Origin: BOG-908 sp965199235
GTDB taxonomy: Bacteria; Pseudomonadota; Alphaproteobacteria; Acetobacterales; Acetobacteraceae
Assembly (NCBI GenBank): GCA_965199235.1
Contig: CBDAQU010000002.1
Location: forward strand, 62,001-126,000
Length of the DNA stretch: 64,000 nucleotides
Direction: 5' to 3'
Shown: positions 33,699 through 42,513 of the stretch, one piece after another
Position numbering within the stretch: the first letter of the stretch is position 1
Layout: every line of letters begins with the position of its first letter
Program-made: the position numbers and the translations under genes
Notes under the pieces: model-generated
The model's input: the letters and a program-made list of their open reading frames with translations, nothing else
What the model was told of the DNA's origin: nothing
Databases searched by the model: none

Positions 33699-34376
33699 TC
33701 AACTTGTCGTGATGCGTTCGCGTCTGGGCACCTGCGACAGCACTTGCCCGATCTCGTCGAACACGGCGGACATCTCGGCCATGCCGTCGACGACGTGCAG
33801 CCGGCCTTGTGCCTGGTAGTGCGGCAAGATGGGCGCAGTCTGGCTGTGGTAGGTGGCCAGGCGAGCGGCCACAGTTTCCCGCCGATCGTCTGCGCGGCGG
33901 ACGAAATCGTGGCTGCCGCACGTGTCGCAGACCCCTTCGGCACGGGTCGGGTGGAAGTGATCATGATAGCCGTTGCCGCATTTGGCGCAGGTGAAACGCC
34001 CGGCGATGCGGTCGACCAGGGCGGCGTCGTCCACACGAAGCTCGATGACCGCGTCCAGCGCCAAGCCCATCGAGGCGAGCATGCGGTCGAGCGCTTCGGC
34101 CTGTGGAACAGTGCGCGGAAACCCATCCAGGATGAAGCCGCCAGCGCAATCGGCATGGCGCAGGCGGTCGCTCAGCATGGCGATGATCATCTCGTCAGGC
34201 ACGAGGGCACCCGATTTCATGATCGCATCCGCACGGCGCCCGATGTCGGAGCCGGCCTCGACCTCGCTGCGCAGCATGTCACCCGTGGAGACCTGCGCGA
34301 CCCCCTGGCTCTGTTCCAGCCGTTTGGCCTGCGTGCCCTTTCCGGCGCCTGGCGGGCCCAGGAGGATCAGGTTCAA
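33699..34376 (-). CDS. adk: Adenylate kinase
   Basis: A 225-residue kinase interconverting ATP+AMP and ADP. P-loop GPPGAGKGTQAKRL at residue 7, AMP-site TGDMLRSEV and GFPRTVPQAE. It is the long, zinc-lid form: CAKCGNGYH and CDTCGSHDF supply four cysteines. Its ATG overlaps the secY stop by 4 nt. Confidence 0.98.
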   Translation of the reverse strand: MNLILLGPPGAGKGTQAKRLEQSQGVAQVSTGDMLRSEVEAGSDIGRRADAIMKSGALVPDEMIIAMLSDRLRHADCAGGFILDGFPRTVPQAEALDRMLASMGLALDAVIELRVDDAALVDRIAGRFTCAKCGNGYHDHFHPTRAEGVCDTCGSHDFVRRADDRRETVAARLATYHSQTAPILPHYQAQGRLHVVDGMAEMSAVFDEIGQVLSQVPRRERITTS

Positions 34377-35743
34377 CGCCCGCGTCCCTTGACCCTGTTC
34401 TTGCGGATCAGCCCTTCATACTGATGCGCGATGAGGTGCGACTGCATCTGAGTGATGGTGTCCATGGTTACCGAAACGATGATCATCAGGCTGGTGCCGC
34501 CAAAGTAGAATGGCAGGCTGTATTTGGTAATCAGAATTTGCGGCAACAGACAGACTGCGACGAGATACAAAGCGCCGATCGAGGTGAGGCGGGTGAGGAT
34601 GCTGTCGAAGTAGTTGGCAGTGTTGGCGCCTGGCCGGATGCCCGGGATGAAGCCGCCGTATTTTTTGAGGTTGTCCGCGGTCTCCTCCGGGTTGAACACG
34701 ATGGCCGTGTAGAAATACGAGAAGAAGATGATCAGCCCGGCATAGGTCAGCATGTAGAGCGGCTGGCCCTGCGCCAACTGGCTGGCGAATCCTGACGCAC
34801 CCTGGGCCAGCCATGACGGCACCCAGGCGGGCGCGGTCATGTTCGCCGAAAAACCGGCAATGGTGACGGGGACCAGCAGGATGGAGCTGGCGAATATGGG
34901 CGGGATCACGCCGGCGGTGTTGATCTTCAGCGGCATATGGGTGCTGTCGCCGCCGAACATGCGGCTACCGACCTGGCGTTTGGGATATTGGATGATGACG
35001 CGGCGCTGGGCCCTCTCCATGAACACGATGAACGCGATCACGGCGGCGCCGATGATCAGGAACGCCACGATGAACACTGGCGACAATGCACCGGTTCGGC
35101 CGAGTTCCAGCAGGCTGCCGAGCGCGTGGGGCAGGTTCGCGACGATGCCTGCGAAGATAATCAGGCTGGTGCCGTTGCCGATGCCGCGGGCGGTGATTTG
35201 TTCGCCGACCCACATCAGGAACATCGTACCGCCAACCAGAGTCACGACGCAGGACGCGCGGAAAAACATTCCGGGGTCGATCACCGCGGGGCCGCTGGCA
35301 CCATGCATGCTTTCCAGACCGACGGAGATGCCGTAGCTTTGAAACAGTGCTATCAGCACGGTGAGGTAGCGCGTGTACTGGTTGAGCTTCTTGCGGCCGG
35401 ACTCGCCTTCCTTCTTCAGGATTTCCAAAGACGGAACCGCCGTCGTCATCAACTGAGTGATGATGCTGGCGCTGATGTAGGGCATGATGTTGAGCGCGAA
35501 CACGGTCATCCGGCCCAGCGCGCCGCCGGTAAACATGTCGAACATGCCGAGAAAACCGGCGCTGTGCTGGTGCATCATCTCGCCCATCACGGCGGCATCC
35601 ACACCCGGCACTGGAATGTAGGTACCGACACGATAGACGATTAGTGCCGCCAGGGTGAACCAGATGCGCTTGCGAAGCTCAGTTGCCTTGGAAAAAGTGC
35701 TGAGATTGAAGCTGGATGCGAGTTGCTCAGCAGCCGAAGCCAT
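34373..35743 (-). CDS. secY: Preprotein translocase channel subunit SecY
   Basis: A 456-residue inner-membrane channel with ten predicted helices. FSKATELRKRIWFTLAALIVYRVGTYIPVPGVD and NIMPYISASIITQL are conserved, and FIPGIRPGANTANYFDSILTRLT lies in the C5 loop region. Placed between rplO and adk, as usual in the spc operon. Confidence 0.98.
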   Translation of the reverse strand: MASAAEQLASSFNLSTFSKATELRKRIWFTLAALIVYRVGTYIPVPGVDAAVMGEMMHQHSAGFLGMFDMFTGGALGRMTVFALNIMPYISASIITQLMTTAVPSLEILKKEGESGRKKLNQYTRYLTVLIALFQSYGISVGLESMHGASGPAVIDPGMFFRASCVVTLVGGTMFLMWVGEQITARGIGNGTSLIIFAGIVANLPHALGSLLELGRTGALSPVFIVAFLIIGAAVIAFIVFMERAQRRVIIQYPKRQVGSRMFGGDSTHMPLKINTAGVIPPIFASSILLVPVTIAGFSANMTAPAWVPSWLAQGASGFASQLAQGQPLYMLTYAGLIIFFSYFYTAIVFNPEETADNLKKYGGFIPGIRPGANTANYFDSILTRLTSIGALYLVAVCLLPQILITKYSLPFYFGGTSLMIIVSVTMDTITQMQSHLIAHQYEGLIRKNRVKGRGR

Positions 35744-35858
35744 TCGGGTTCCCCTCAGTGCCGGGTGATCGGTCTATAGAAGAGCAGGTCCAGCCGGAGC
35801 CTCACCCCAGAGTCACGATGGGGAGCATGAAGAGAGTTCGTCTCCCGTCATACCGGCC

Positions 35859-36341
35859 TCAGGCCTCTGCGCGAGCTGGGGCGGACACCGTGACCGAACC
35901 GCCTGCCGCCTGCACTGCCGAGATGGCCGCGGCCGACGCTCCGGTGACAGTTATGGTCAACGCACGCGCGACCGAACCCTTGGCCAGCAATCGAACGCCG
36001 AGAGCCGCCTTGCCGGTGCGAACCAGCCCGGCGGAGCGTAGAGTGTCCTCGGTCACCGGCTCATCGGCCTTCAGACGGCCGGATACGATGGCCTGTTCCA
36101 GTGATCCAAGGTTCACGATGGCAAATTCCTTGCGGAACAGGTTGTGGAAACCGCGCTTTGGCAGGCGACGGTAGATTGGGAGCTGCCCGCCCTCGAACCC
36201 GTTGAGTGCCACGCCTTCACGGGCCTTTTGGCCTTTGACGCCCTTCCCGGACGTCTTGCCCTTGCCCGAGCCGATGCCGCGGCCGAGACGCTTGAACTTC
36301 GGACGGGCACCAGGATTGTCGCGTATCTCGTTCAGCTTCAT
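35859..36341 (-). CDS. rplO: 50S ribosomal protein L15
   Basis: A 160-residue L15. MKLNEIRDNPGARPKFKRLGRGIGSGKGKTSGKG is the N-terminal signature. The ATG at 36341 is used; the in-frame start at 36359 would overlap the end of rpmD and adds six atypical residues. Confidence 0.97.
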   Translation of the reverse strand: MKLNEIRDNPGARPKFKRLGRGIGSGKGKTSGKGVKGQKAREGVALNGFEGGQLPIYRRLPKRGFHNLFRKEFAIVNLGSLEQAIVSGRLKADEPVTEDTLRSAGLVRTGKAALGVRLLAKGSVARALTITVTGASAAAISAVQAAGGSVTVSAPARAEA

Positions 36342-36342
36342 C

Positions 36343-36540
36343 TCACACGCTCTCGTCAACGCGCAGCAAATGAGCGACGCGGCGGATCATGCCGCGTATC
36401 GACGGCGTATCCTCCAACACACGTGTCGCGCGTATCTTGTTAAGGCCGAGCCCGACCAGGGTTTGACGCTGGCCAGGCTTACGACCGATTGGTGACCCGA
36501 TCTGGGTCACACGCACGGTTTTCGTCTGAGTGTCAGACAT
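36343..36540 (-). CDS. rpmD: 50S ribosomal protein L30
   Basis: A 65-residue L30, with VRVTQIGSPIGRKPGQRQTLVGLGLNK and PSIRGMIRRVAHLLRV. It overlaps the rpsE stop by 8 nt. Confidence 0.97.
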   Translation of the reverse strand: MSDTQTKTVRVTQIGSPIGRKPGQRQTLVGLGLNKIRATRVLEDTPSIRGMIRRVAHLLRVDESV

Positions 36541-37138
36541 CGGCTGCGGCCTCCTGCACGGGCGAGGCTTCGCGTTTGCCCAATATGTCGTTCACCTTCT
36601 TGCCGCGGCGATTAGCGACGGAACGAGGGCTCGCCGCCCCCTGCAAGGCGGCGAACGTTGCCTTGACCATGTTATGCGGGTTGCGGCTGCCGAGGGATTT
36701 GGCAACCACGTCGCCGATGCCGAGCGACTCGAAAACAGCGCGCATCGGGCCGCCAGCGATGATGCCAGTGCCGGCTGCGGCCGTCCTGAGGATCACCTTG
36801 CCCGCGCCGAAATGCCCGTAGCTGTCGTGGTGGAGCGTGCGACCTTCCTTCATCGGGACCCTGATCATCGCACGCTTGGCACGGTCCGTCGCCTTTCGAA
36901 TGGCTTCCGGCACCTCGCGCGCCTTGCCGGCGCCGTAACCGACACGGCCCTTCTGGTCGCCAACCACCACCAAGGCTGCGAATGCGAAACGCCGGCCGCC
37001 TTTGACCACCTTGGCCACGCGATTGATGGTGACGAGCTTGTCAACAAGCTCGTCACCGCCATCGCGCTCGCGCACCGGATCGCGGCCCCTGTCGCCTCTA
37101 CGGCCGCGGTCGCCGCCCTCTCTGGCTTCACGTGCCAT
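36533..37138 (-). CDS. rpsE: 30S ribosomal protein S5
   Basis: A 201-residue S5. The core is LVTINRVAKVVKGGRRFAFAALVVVGD, the conserved loop involved in translational fidelity, and GAGKAREVPEAIRKA. The Arg/Gly/Asp-rich N-terminal 28 residues are an extension typical of alphaproteobacteria. Confidence 0.97.
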   Translation of the reverse strand: MAREAREGGDRGRRGDRGRDPVRERDGGDELVDKLVTINRVAKVVKGGRRFAFAALVVVGDQKGRVGYGAGKAREVPEAIRKATDRAKRAMIRVPMKEGRTLHHDSYGHFGAGKVILRTAAAGTGIIAGGPMRAVFESLGIGDVVAKSLGSRNPHNMVKATFAALQGAASPRSVANRRGKKVNDILGKREASPVQEAAADV

Positions 37139-37150
37139 GTTCGGTGCCCC

Positions 37151-37513
37151 TTAGAACAACAGGCCGCCCTCTCGGGCGGCTTCGGCGAGCGCTTTCACGC
37201 GGCCATGATAGATATAAGACCCACGGTCGAACACGACCTGGGTTACGCCGGCGGCAAGCGCGCGTGCAGCCACGAGCTTGCCGACGGCGCCAGCGGCCGC
37301 CCGATCGGCGCCCGTGCGCAGATCCGCGCGTAAGCCCGCATCCAACGTGGACGCGGCTGCGAGCGTACGGCCAGCTTTATCATCGATAATCTGGGCGTAA
37401 ATGTGTTTGCCGGAGCGGAACACCGAGAGGCGCGGGCGGCCGACGGATTTTTGCCGCAGCTGGTAACGCAGGCGTTCGCGCCGGCGTTGCCGAAGGTCGA
37501 TACGGCCACTCAC
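37151..37513 (-). CDS. rplR: 50S ribosomal protein L18
   Basis: A 120-residue 5S-rRNA-binding L18. RLRYQLRQKSVGRPRLSVFRSGKHIYAQIIDD and VVFDRGSYIYHGRVKALAEAAREGGL are diagnostic. It overlaps the rplF stop by 4 nt. Confidence 0.97.
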   Translation of the reverse strand: MSGRIDLRQRRRERLRYQLRQKSVGRPRLSVFRSGKHIYAQIIDDKAGRTLAAASTLDAGLRADLRTGADRAAAGAVGKLVAARALAAGVTQVVFDRGSYIYHGRVKALAEAAREGGLLF

Positions 37514-38043
37514 TTCTTCTTGCCTTCCTTGCGCCGAATTATCTCTGTGTCGTAACGCACGCCCTTGCCCTTGTACGGCTCCGGCGGACGGTAGCTGCGT
37601 ATTTCGGCAGCGACCTGGCCGACTTGCCGCTTATCGACGCCGGCGACGGTTATCGCAGTCGGGCGCGGTGTGGTGATCGTTATGCCGGCCGGCACGGGGT
37701 AGACGACATCGTGACTGAACCCGAGGTTGATTACCAAATTCGTGCCCTGCACGGAGGCCCGATAGCCGGTGCCTGTTATCTCCATCGTCTTGGCATAGCC
37801 CGTGGACACGCCCTTGATCATGTTGGCGATGTTTGCGCGGGTTGTGCCCCACATCATCTGTGCCTGGGCCACCTTACTGCGCGGCTTCACGCTGACCTTA
37901 CCATCGGCGATTGTGGTTTCAACGTATTCGGTCAGCGGCAAGCGCAACTCCCCGAGCTTGCCCTTCGCCGTCAGTATGCCATCGACGATAGCAATGGTGA
38001 CGTCAGCGGGGACGTCGACGGGATATTTACCTACGCGAGACAT
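37510..38043 (-). CDS. rplF: 50S ribosomal protein L6
   Basis: A 177-residue L6: MSRVGKYPVDVPADVTI at the start, TRANIANMIKGVSTGYAKTMEITGTGYRA in the middle and PPEPYKGKGVRYDTEIIRRKEGKKK at the end. The ATG at 38043 is used instead of the upstream 38112, which would run into rpsH. Confidence 0.97.
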   Translation of the reverse strand: MSRVGKYPVDVPADVTIAIVDGILTAKGKLGELRLPLTEYVETTIADGKVSVKPRSKVAQAQMMWGTTRANIANMIKGVSTGYAKTMEITGTGYRASVQGTNLVINLGFSHDVVYPVPAGITITTPRPTAITVAGVDKRQVGQVAAEIRSYRPPEPYKGKGVRYDTEIIRRKEGKKK

Positions 38044-38056
38044 GCTGCATGCCTCC

Positions 38057-38455
38057 TTAAAAGACGCGACAGAGAACTTCGCCGCCAACGTTGGCAGCGC
38101 GTGCCTCGGCATCGCTCAAGACGCCACGGGGCGTCGACAGGATCGACACGCCAAGGCCGGCGTAGACGCGCGGCAACTCCTGGATCTTGGAGTAAACACG
38201 CCGACCCGGCTTGGACACGCGATGGATTTCCTTGATGACCGGCTCGCCCTCAGCGTATTTCAACTCGATGCGGAGTTGTGAAATACCCGGTCGAAGCTCC
38301 TCGGCCGCGTAGCCGCGGATATAGCCCTCTCGCTTGAGGACTTCCAGCACGTTTGCGCGCAACTTGCTTGCCGGCGACACGCACGATGCGTGACGGCTTC
38401 CCTGGGCGTTGCGTATGCGAGTGAGCAGGTCGCCTAACGGATCAGATAACGACAT
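38057..38455 (-). CDS. rpsH: 30S ribosomal protein S8
   Basis: A 132-residue S8 (DPLGDLLTRIRNAQGSRH; LGVSILSTPRGVLSDAEAR near the end). In E. coli S8 represses the spc operon by binding mRNA in rplE; no such site was checked here. Confidence 0.97.
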   Translation of the reverse strand: MSLSDPLGDLLTRIRNAQGSRHASCVSPASKLRANVLEVLKREGYIRGYAAEELRPGISQLRIELKYAEGEPVIKEIHRVSKPGRRVYSKIQELPRVYAGLGVSILSTPRGVLSDAEARAANVGGEVLCRVF

Positions 38456-38468
38456 TAGCTTTCAGCCC

Positions 38469-38774
38469 CTACCAGCTTGCCTTGACCATGCCTGGAATCT
38501 GTCCAGCACTGGCAAGGTCTCGAAGAGCGATGCGGCAAAGCTTAAACTTACGGTAATTCGAGCGGGACCGCCCGGTCAGCGCGCAACGAAGTTTAACGCG
38601 TGTTCGGCTACCGTTCCGTGGCAGCTGCGCAAGCTTCATCGACGCCTCGAACCTCTCCTCGACTGGGGCATCACGATCCATCAGCTGCGCCTTGAGCGCG
38701 CTGCGCTTGCTACGATCTTTCTTGACCATCGCTTCACGGTTTATGTTGCGATTGACGGCAGATGTTTTAGCCAT
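38469..38774 (-). CDS. rpsN: 30S ribosomal protein S14
   Basis: A 101-residue S14 of the long, zinc-free type: KLAQLPRNGSRTRVKLRCALTGRSRSNYRKFKLCR, lacking the CxxC-CxxC ribbon. The ATG at 38774 gives MAKTSAVNRN, the family N-terminus. Confidence 0.97.
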   Translation of the reverse strand: MAKTSAVNRNINREAMVKKDRSKRSALKAQLMDRDAPVEERFEASMKLAQLPRNGSRTRVKLRCALTGRSRSNYRKFKLCRIALRDLASAGQIPGMVKASW

Positions 38775-38840
38775 GCTTCGTCCTCCGGAACCTACCGACC
38801 TGGGCCGGGGGTTTTCCAATCGTTGACACTAATCCGGCGT

Positions 38841-39449
38841 TCAGGCTGCGGCCTTCTCGGCGACGACAGTCGACACAAAGGGAAGGTCAAACGCTTTTAG
38901 CAGCGCCTTTGCTTCCGCATCAGTCTTGGCTGTCGTCACGATGACGATGTCCATGCCACGGACCGCATCGACCTTGTCGTAGGCGATCTCCGGGAACAGG
39001 ATCTGTTCTTTCAGCCCCATCGCGAAATTCCCACGGCCATCAAAGCCCTTGCCCGACATGCCACGGAAATCCCGGACGCGAGGAAGTGCAATCGTCACCA
39101 GCCGATCGAGAAACTCGTACATGCGCGCGCGGCGGAGCGTGACCTTGGTGCCGATGGGCAGGCCCTCTCTGATCTTAAATCCGGCAATCGCCTTTTTTGC
39201 CAGCGTCTTCACAGGACGTTGACCGGAAATCAAGGTGAGATCAGCGACGGCTGCGTCGAGCTTCTTCTGATCGCCGGCAGCTTCGCCAACGCCCATGTTG
39301 ATGACGATCTTCTCAAGCCGAGGAACCTGCATAGGATTGCTGTAGCCGAACTCGTGCTGCAACACAGGACGCACATGCTCGGCATAACGCGTCTGCAGGC
39401 GGGGCCTGGGGCGAGCGACAGGCGTCGACGCGTCGGATGTTTCACTCAT
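38841..39449 (-). CDS. rplE: 50S ribosomal protein L5
   Basis: A 202-residue L5, with PRLEKIVINMGVGEA and GRGNFAMGLKEQILFPEI. The ATG at 39449 is preferred to GTG 39458 because an AAGG-type site then stands about ten bases upstream. The first 20 residues are a poorly conserved extension. It begins 5 nt after rplX. Confidence 0.96.
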   Translation of the reverse strand: MSETSDASTPVARPRPRLQTRYAEHVRPVLQHEFGYSNPMQVPRLEKIVINMGVGEAAGDQKKLDAAVADLTLISGQRPVKTLAKKAIAGFKIREGLPIGTKVTLRRARMYEFLDRLVTIALPRVRDFRGMSGKGFDGRGNFAMGLKEQILFPEIAYDKVDAVRGMDIVIVTTAKTDAEAKALLKAFDLPFVSTVVAEKAAA

Positions 39450-39454
39450 GATGC

Positions 39455-39772
39455 TCACCCTTCTATCAGGTTGCCAGTTGCACGAGCGACGCGTGTCTTG
39501 ACGCCATTTAGAACGCGGAAGCTTATGCGTGTCGCCTTGTCCGTCTTTGGGTCGATTAGAGCGATGTTGGAAAGATGGATGGTCGCCTCTTTCTCGACGA
39601 TGCCGCCCGGCTGACCCATACCAGTCGCTTTGGTGTGGCGCTTGGCGATCTTTACGCCCTGCACGACGGCACGGTTTTCTTTCGGCATGACACGCAAGAC
39701 CTCACCGCGCTTGCCTCTGTCAGCTCCTGTTATCACGACGACACGGTCGCCCTTGCGGATGCGTGCGGCCAT
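39455..39772 (-). CDS. rplX: 50S ribosomal protein L24
   Basis: A 105-residue L24 with the KOW motif: RIRKGDRVVVITGADRGKRGEVLRV. GGIVEKEATIHLSNIALID is the conserved second half. Its start shares one base with the rplN stop. Confidence 0.97.
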   Translation of the reverse strand: MAARIRKGDRVVVITGADRGKRGEVLRVMPKENRAVVQGVKIAKRHTKATGMGQPGGIVEKEATIHLSNIALIDPKTDKATRISFRVLNGVKTRVARATGNLIEG

Positions 39773-40140
39773 TATAGCACCTCCGGTGCCAATGAGATGA
39801 TCTTCATGAACCTCTTGGCCCGAAGCTCACGCACCACCGGCCCGAAGATGCGGGTCCCGATGGGCTCCTGCTGCTTGTTGATCAGCACAGCAGCGTTCGT
39901 ATCAAACCGGATGGCGCTTCCATCTGCACGGCGTACTGGAAAGCTGGTCCGCACGATCACGGCCTGATGCACGTCACCCTTCTTCACCTTACCACGCGGG
40001 ATCGCCTCCTTGACCGATACAACGATGACGTCACCAACGGAGGCAAATTTCCGCTTCGAGCCGCCGATGACTTTGATGCATTGCACCCGCCGAGCACCAG
40101 AGTTATCAGCAACTTCCAGGTTGGATTCTGCGTGGATCAT
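39772..40140 (-). CDS. rplN: 50S ribosomal protein L14
   Basis: A 122-residue L14 starting MIHAESNLEVADNSGARRVQCIKVIGG and ending RAKRFMKIISLAPEVL. Both ends are nearly invariant in the family. Confidence 0.98.
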   Translation of the reverse strand: MIHAESNLEVADNSGARRVQCIKVIGGSKRKFASVGDVIVVSVKEAIPRGKVKKGDVHQAVIVRTSFPVRRADGSAIRFDTNAAVLINKQQEPIGTRIFGPVVRELRAKRFMKIISLAPEVL

Positions 40141-40157
40141 TTGCTTTTATCCTCGGC

Positions 40158-40499
40158 CTAGGCCAACGCATCGGGAGACGGCTCGGCATCCGGCGCGGGC
40201 GCATGCGGTTGAGCTCGACCTTGCAGAGACGCCAGGGCGTCGGCCGGAGCGCTTTCCAACGCTGCACCGTTCCGTTCCACAACTGTCCAAGCCTTGCGCT
40301 TGGAGAGTGGTGCGCACTCGATGATTCTTACCTGATCGCCAGTCTTGCATGCATTAACTTCATCATGCGCGGCATATTTCTTCGAACGCCGAATGAACTT
40401 CTTGTAGAGCGGGTGCATGATGCGACGATCGACAAGAACCGTTACGGTCTTGTCCATCTTGTCGCTGGTCACCCGCCCGGTCAGGACGCGCCTTGGCAT
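40158..40499 (-). CDS. rpsQ: 30S ribosomal protein S17 with long C-terminal tail
   Basis: An S17 of 113 residues. The core (MPRRVLTGRVTSDKMDKTVTVLVDRR, then IIECAPLSKRKAWTVVE) ends near residue 76. About 35 residues rich in Ala, Pro and Asp follow, longer than most S17 proteins. Confidence 0.96.
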   Translation of the reverse strand: MPRRVLTGRVTSDKMDKTVTVLVDRRIMHPLYKKFIRRSKKYAAHDEVNACKTGDQVRIIECAPLSKRKAWTVVERNGAALESAPADALASLQGRAQPHAPAPDAEPSPDALA

Positions 40500-40513
40500 T
40501 ACCTTGGCTCCTT

Positions 40514-40720
40514 TCAGGCTTTGACAGCAGAGATGGTTGTCTCCGCAAGGATCGTCTTTACGCGCGCAATATCCCGACGGACGTCGCGGACACGGCTTGC
40601 CCCCTCAGTCTGACCAGTCGCACGTTGAAAACGCAGGTTGAACTGCTCGCGCCGTAAATCGAGCAACATCTCGCCAAGCTGTTCCGTGGACTTTGCGCGG
40701 ATATCGGCAGGCTTAGTCAT
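40514..40720 (-). CDS. rpmC: 50S ribosomal protein L29
   Basis: A 68-residue L29: DIRAKSTEQLGEMLLDLRREQFNLRFQRATGQ, then VRDVRRDIARVKTIL. It begins 3 nt after the rplP stop. Confidence 0.97.
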   Translation of the reverse strand: MTKPADIRAKSTEQLGEMLLDLRREQFNLRFQRATGQTEGASRVRDVRRDIARVKTILAETTISAVKA

Positions 40721-40723
40721 CGT

Positions 40724-41140
40724 TCAGCCCTCACCAAGGCGGGTCACGAACTTCGTCTTGATCGGCAGCTTTGCGGCTCCCAACGTGAGTGCGGATAGCG
40801 CCACGTCTGGCGGAACGCCGTCCACCTCGAACATTACGCGGCCCGGTTTCACGCGGGCAACCCAGAACTCTGGCGCGCCCTTGCCAGAACCCATGCGGAC
40901 TTCCGCGGGCTTCAACGAGACCGGCACGTCCGGAAATATCCGTATCCATACGCGCCCTGCCCGCTTCATAGCACGCGTGATTGCCCTCCGAGCCGCCTCG
41001 ATCTGTCGTGCGGTCACACGCTCGGGCTCAAGCGCCTTGAGCCCGAATTGACCAAAATTTAGCGCTGTACCGCCTTTCGCCAGGCCGTGTATACGGCCCT
41101 TATGGGCCTTGCGGAACTTCGTCCGTTTGGGGGAAAGCAT
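40724..41140 (-). CDS. rplP: 50S ribosomal protein L16
   Basis: A 138-residue L16. MLSPKRTKFRKAHKGRIHGLAKGGTALNFG is the N-terminal signature, followed by TARQIEAARRAITRAMKR and RMGSGKGAPEFWVARVKPG. Confidence 0.98.
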   Translation of the reverse strand: MLSPKRTKFRKAHKGRIHGLAKGGTALNFGQFGLKALEPERVTARQIEAARRAITRAMKRAGRVWIRIFPDVPVSLKPAEVRMGSGKGAPEFWVARVKPGRVMFEVDGVPPDVALSALTLGAAKLPIKTKFVTRLGEG

Positions 41141-41152
41141 GTCTTTCAGTCC

Positions 41153-41830
41153 TTAGCGCTGCGGCGCCTGTTCAGCGGCGCGACGATCTTGCGCCGTGGG
41201 ATCATTCGCCAGAATTTCGCCCTTGAAGATCCACACCTTCACGCCGCAGGTGCCGTATGTCGTCTTGGCTGTAGCTACACCGTAATCGATGTCAGCCCGC
41301 AAAGTGTGCAAGGGCACTCGTCCCTCTCTATACCACTCAACCCGCGCGATCTCAGCGCCTCCAAGACGGCCGCCGCAATTGATGCGGATCCCCTGCGCTC
41401 CCAAACGCATGGCGGACTGCACCGCCCGTTTCATCGCGCGACGGAACGCAACACGGCGCTCCAGCTGCTGCGCAATGTTCTCAGCCACGAGGGTCGCATC
41501 GATTTCGGGCTTGCGTATCTCGACGATGTTTAGAGACACTTCGGCTTTGGCCATCTTCGCCAAGTCCTTGCGAAGGACTTCGATATCCTGGCCTTTCTTG
41601 CCGATGACGACACCTGGCCGGGCAGCATAGATTGTCACTCGCGGCTTCTTGGCAGGACGCTCGATCACCACCCGAGAGACGCCGGCACCTGACAGCTTCT
41701 TTCGAAGATGTACGCGCAGCTTTAGGTCGTCTAGCAACAACTTCGAATAATCGGCATCGGCAAACCAGCGCGAATCCCAAGTACGATTGATGCCAAGACG
41801 AAGCCCGATCGGATTGACCTTGTGACCCAT
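41153..41830 (-). CDS. rpsC: 30S ribosomal protein S3
   Basis: A 225-residue S3. MGHKVNPIGLRLGINRTWDSRWFA opens it; the KH RNA-binding domain contains RPGVVIGKKGQDIEVLRKDL. It shares one base with the rplV stop. Confidence 0.98.
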   Translation of the reverse strand: MGHKVNPIGLRLGINRTWDSRWFADADYSKLLLDDLKLRVHLRKKLSGAGVSRVVIERPAKKPRVTIYAARPGVVIGKKGQDIEVLRKDLAKMAKAEVSLNIVEIRKPEIDATLVAENIAQQLERRVAFRRAMKRAVQSAMRLGAQGIRINCGGRLGGAEIARVEWYREGRVPLHTLRADIDYGVATAKTTYGTCGVKVWIFKGEILANDPTAQDRRAAEQAPQR

Positions 41831-42237
41831 CAGGCGACCCTCTTCTCACTGGCGGGCCCCGGAGGAATATCCCGCTCGGCAACGACGATCTTCAAGTGAC
41901 TGAACCATTTCTCGATACGCGACGCACGGCCACGGCCCCGCGCATGGAACCGCCGCATGACGATGGATCGACCAACTTCCGCGCGCGTGACCACGAGTTG
42001 ATCCACATCAAGTTGGTGATTATTTTCGGCGTTCGAGATCGCGCTTTCGAGCGCCTTTCGGACTGACTGTGCAATACGCCGTTTGCTGAACGTGAGGGTT
42101 GCAACAGCGGCAGAAACAGGCTGATTGCGAATCAGCCCAGCTACCAAATTCAGCTTTTGAGGACTGACACGCAGATTGCTCAATACGCATTGAGCCTCGT
42201 TTCCCGCAACGGGCCGCGGTGCCTTAGGCTTGCTCAT
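41830..42237 (-). CDS. rplV: 50S ribosomal protein L22
   Basis: A 135-residue L22: LRVSPQKLNLVAGLIRNQPVSAAVATLTFSKR, then PRGRGRASRIEKWFSHL-like end (RARGRGRASRIEKWFSH). It overlaps the rpsS stop by 4 nt. Confidence 0.97.
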   Translation of the reverse strand: MSKPKAPRPVAGNEAQCVLSNLRVSPQKLNLVAGLIRNQPVSAAVATLTFSKRRIAQSVRKALESAISNAENNHQLDVDQLVVTRAEVGRSIVMRRFHARGRGRASRIEKWFSHLKIVVAERDIPPGPASEKRVA

Positions 42238-42512
42238 CCGCGTTTCGCCTTCTTATCAGCAGCGTGACCGGTGAACGTGCGCGTTGGAGAGAATTCGCCG
42301 AACTTGTGGCCAACCATATTCTCGTTGACTTGCACTGGCAGAAACTTGTGGCCGTTGTAAACGCCGAAGGTCAACCCCACGAACTGAGGAAGTATCGTAG
42401 ACCGGCGAGACCAAATTTTTATAATCTCGTTGCGTCCTGAAGACCGAGCCTTCTCAGCCTTCGTAAGCATGTAACCGTCTACAAATGGACCTTTCCAGAC
42501 CGAGCGTGCCAT
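42234..42512 (-). CDS. rpsS: 30S ribosomal protein S19
   Basis: A 92-residue S19: MARSVWKGPFVDGYMLTKAEKA and VYNGHKFLPVQVNENMVGHKFGEFSPTRTFTGHA. Begins directly after rplB. Confidence 0.98.
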   Translation of the reverse strand: MARSVWKGPFVDGYMLTKAEKARSSGRNEIIKIWSRRSTILPQFVGLTFGVYNGHKFLPVQVNENMVGHKFGEFSPTRTFTGHAADKKAKRG

Positions 42513-42513
42513 A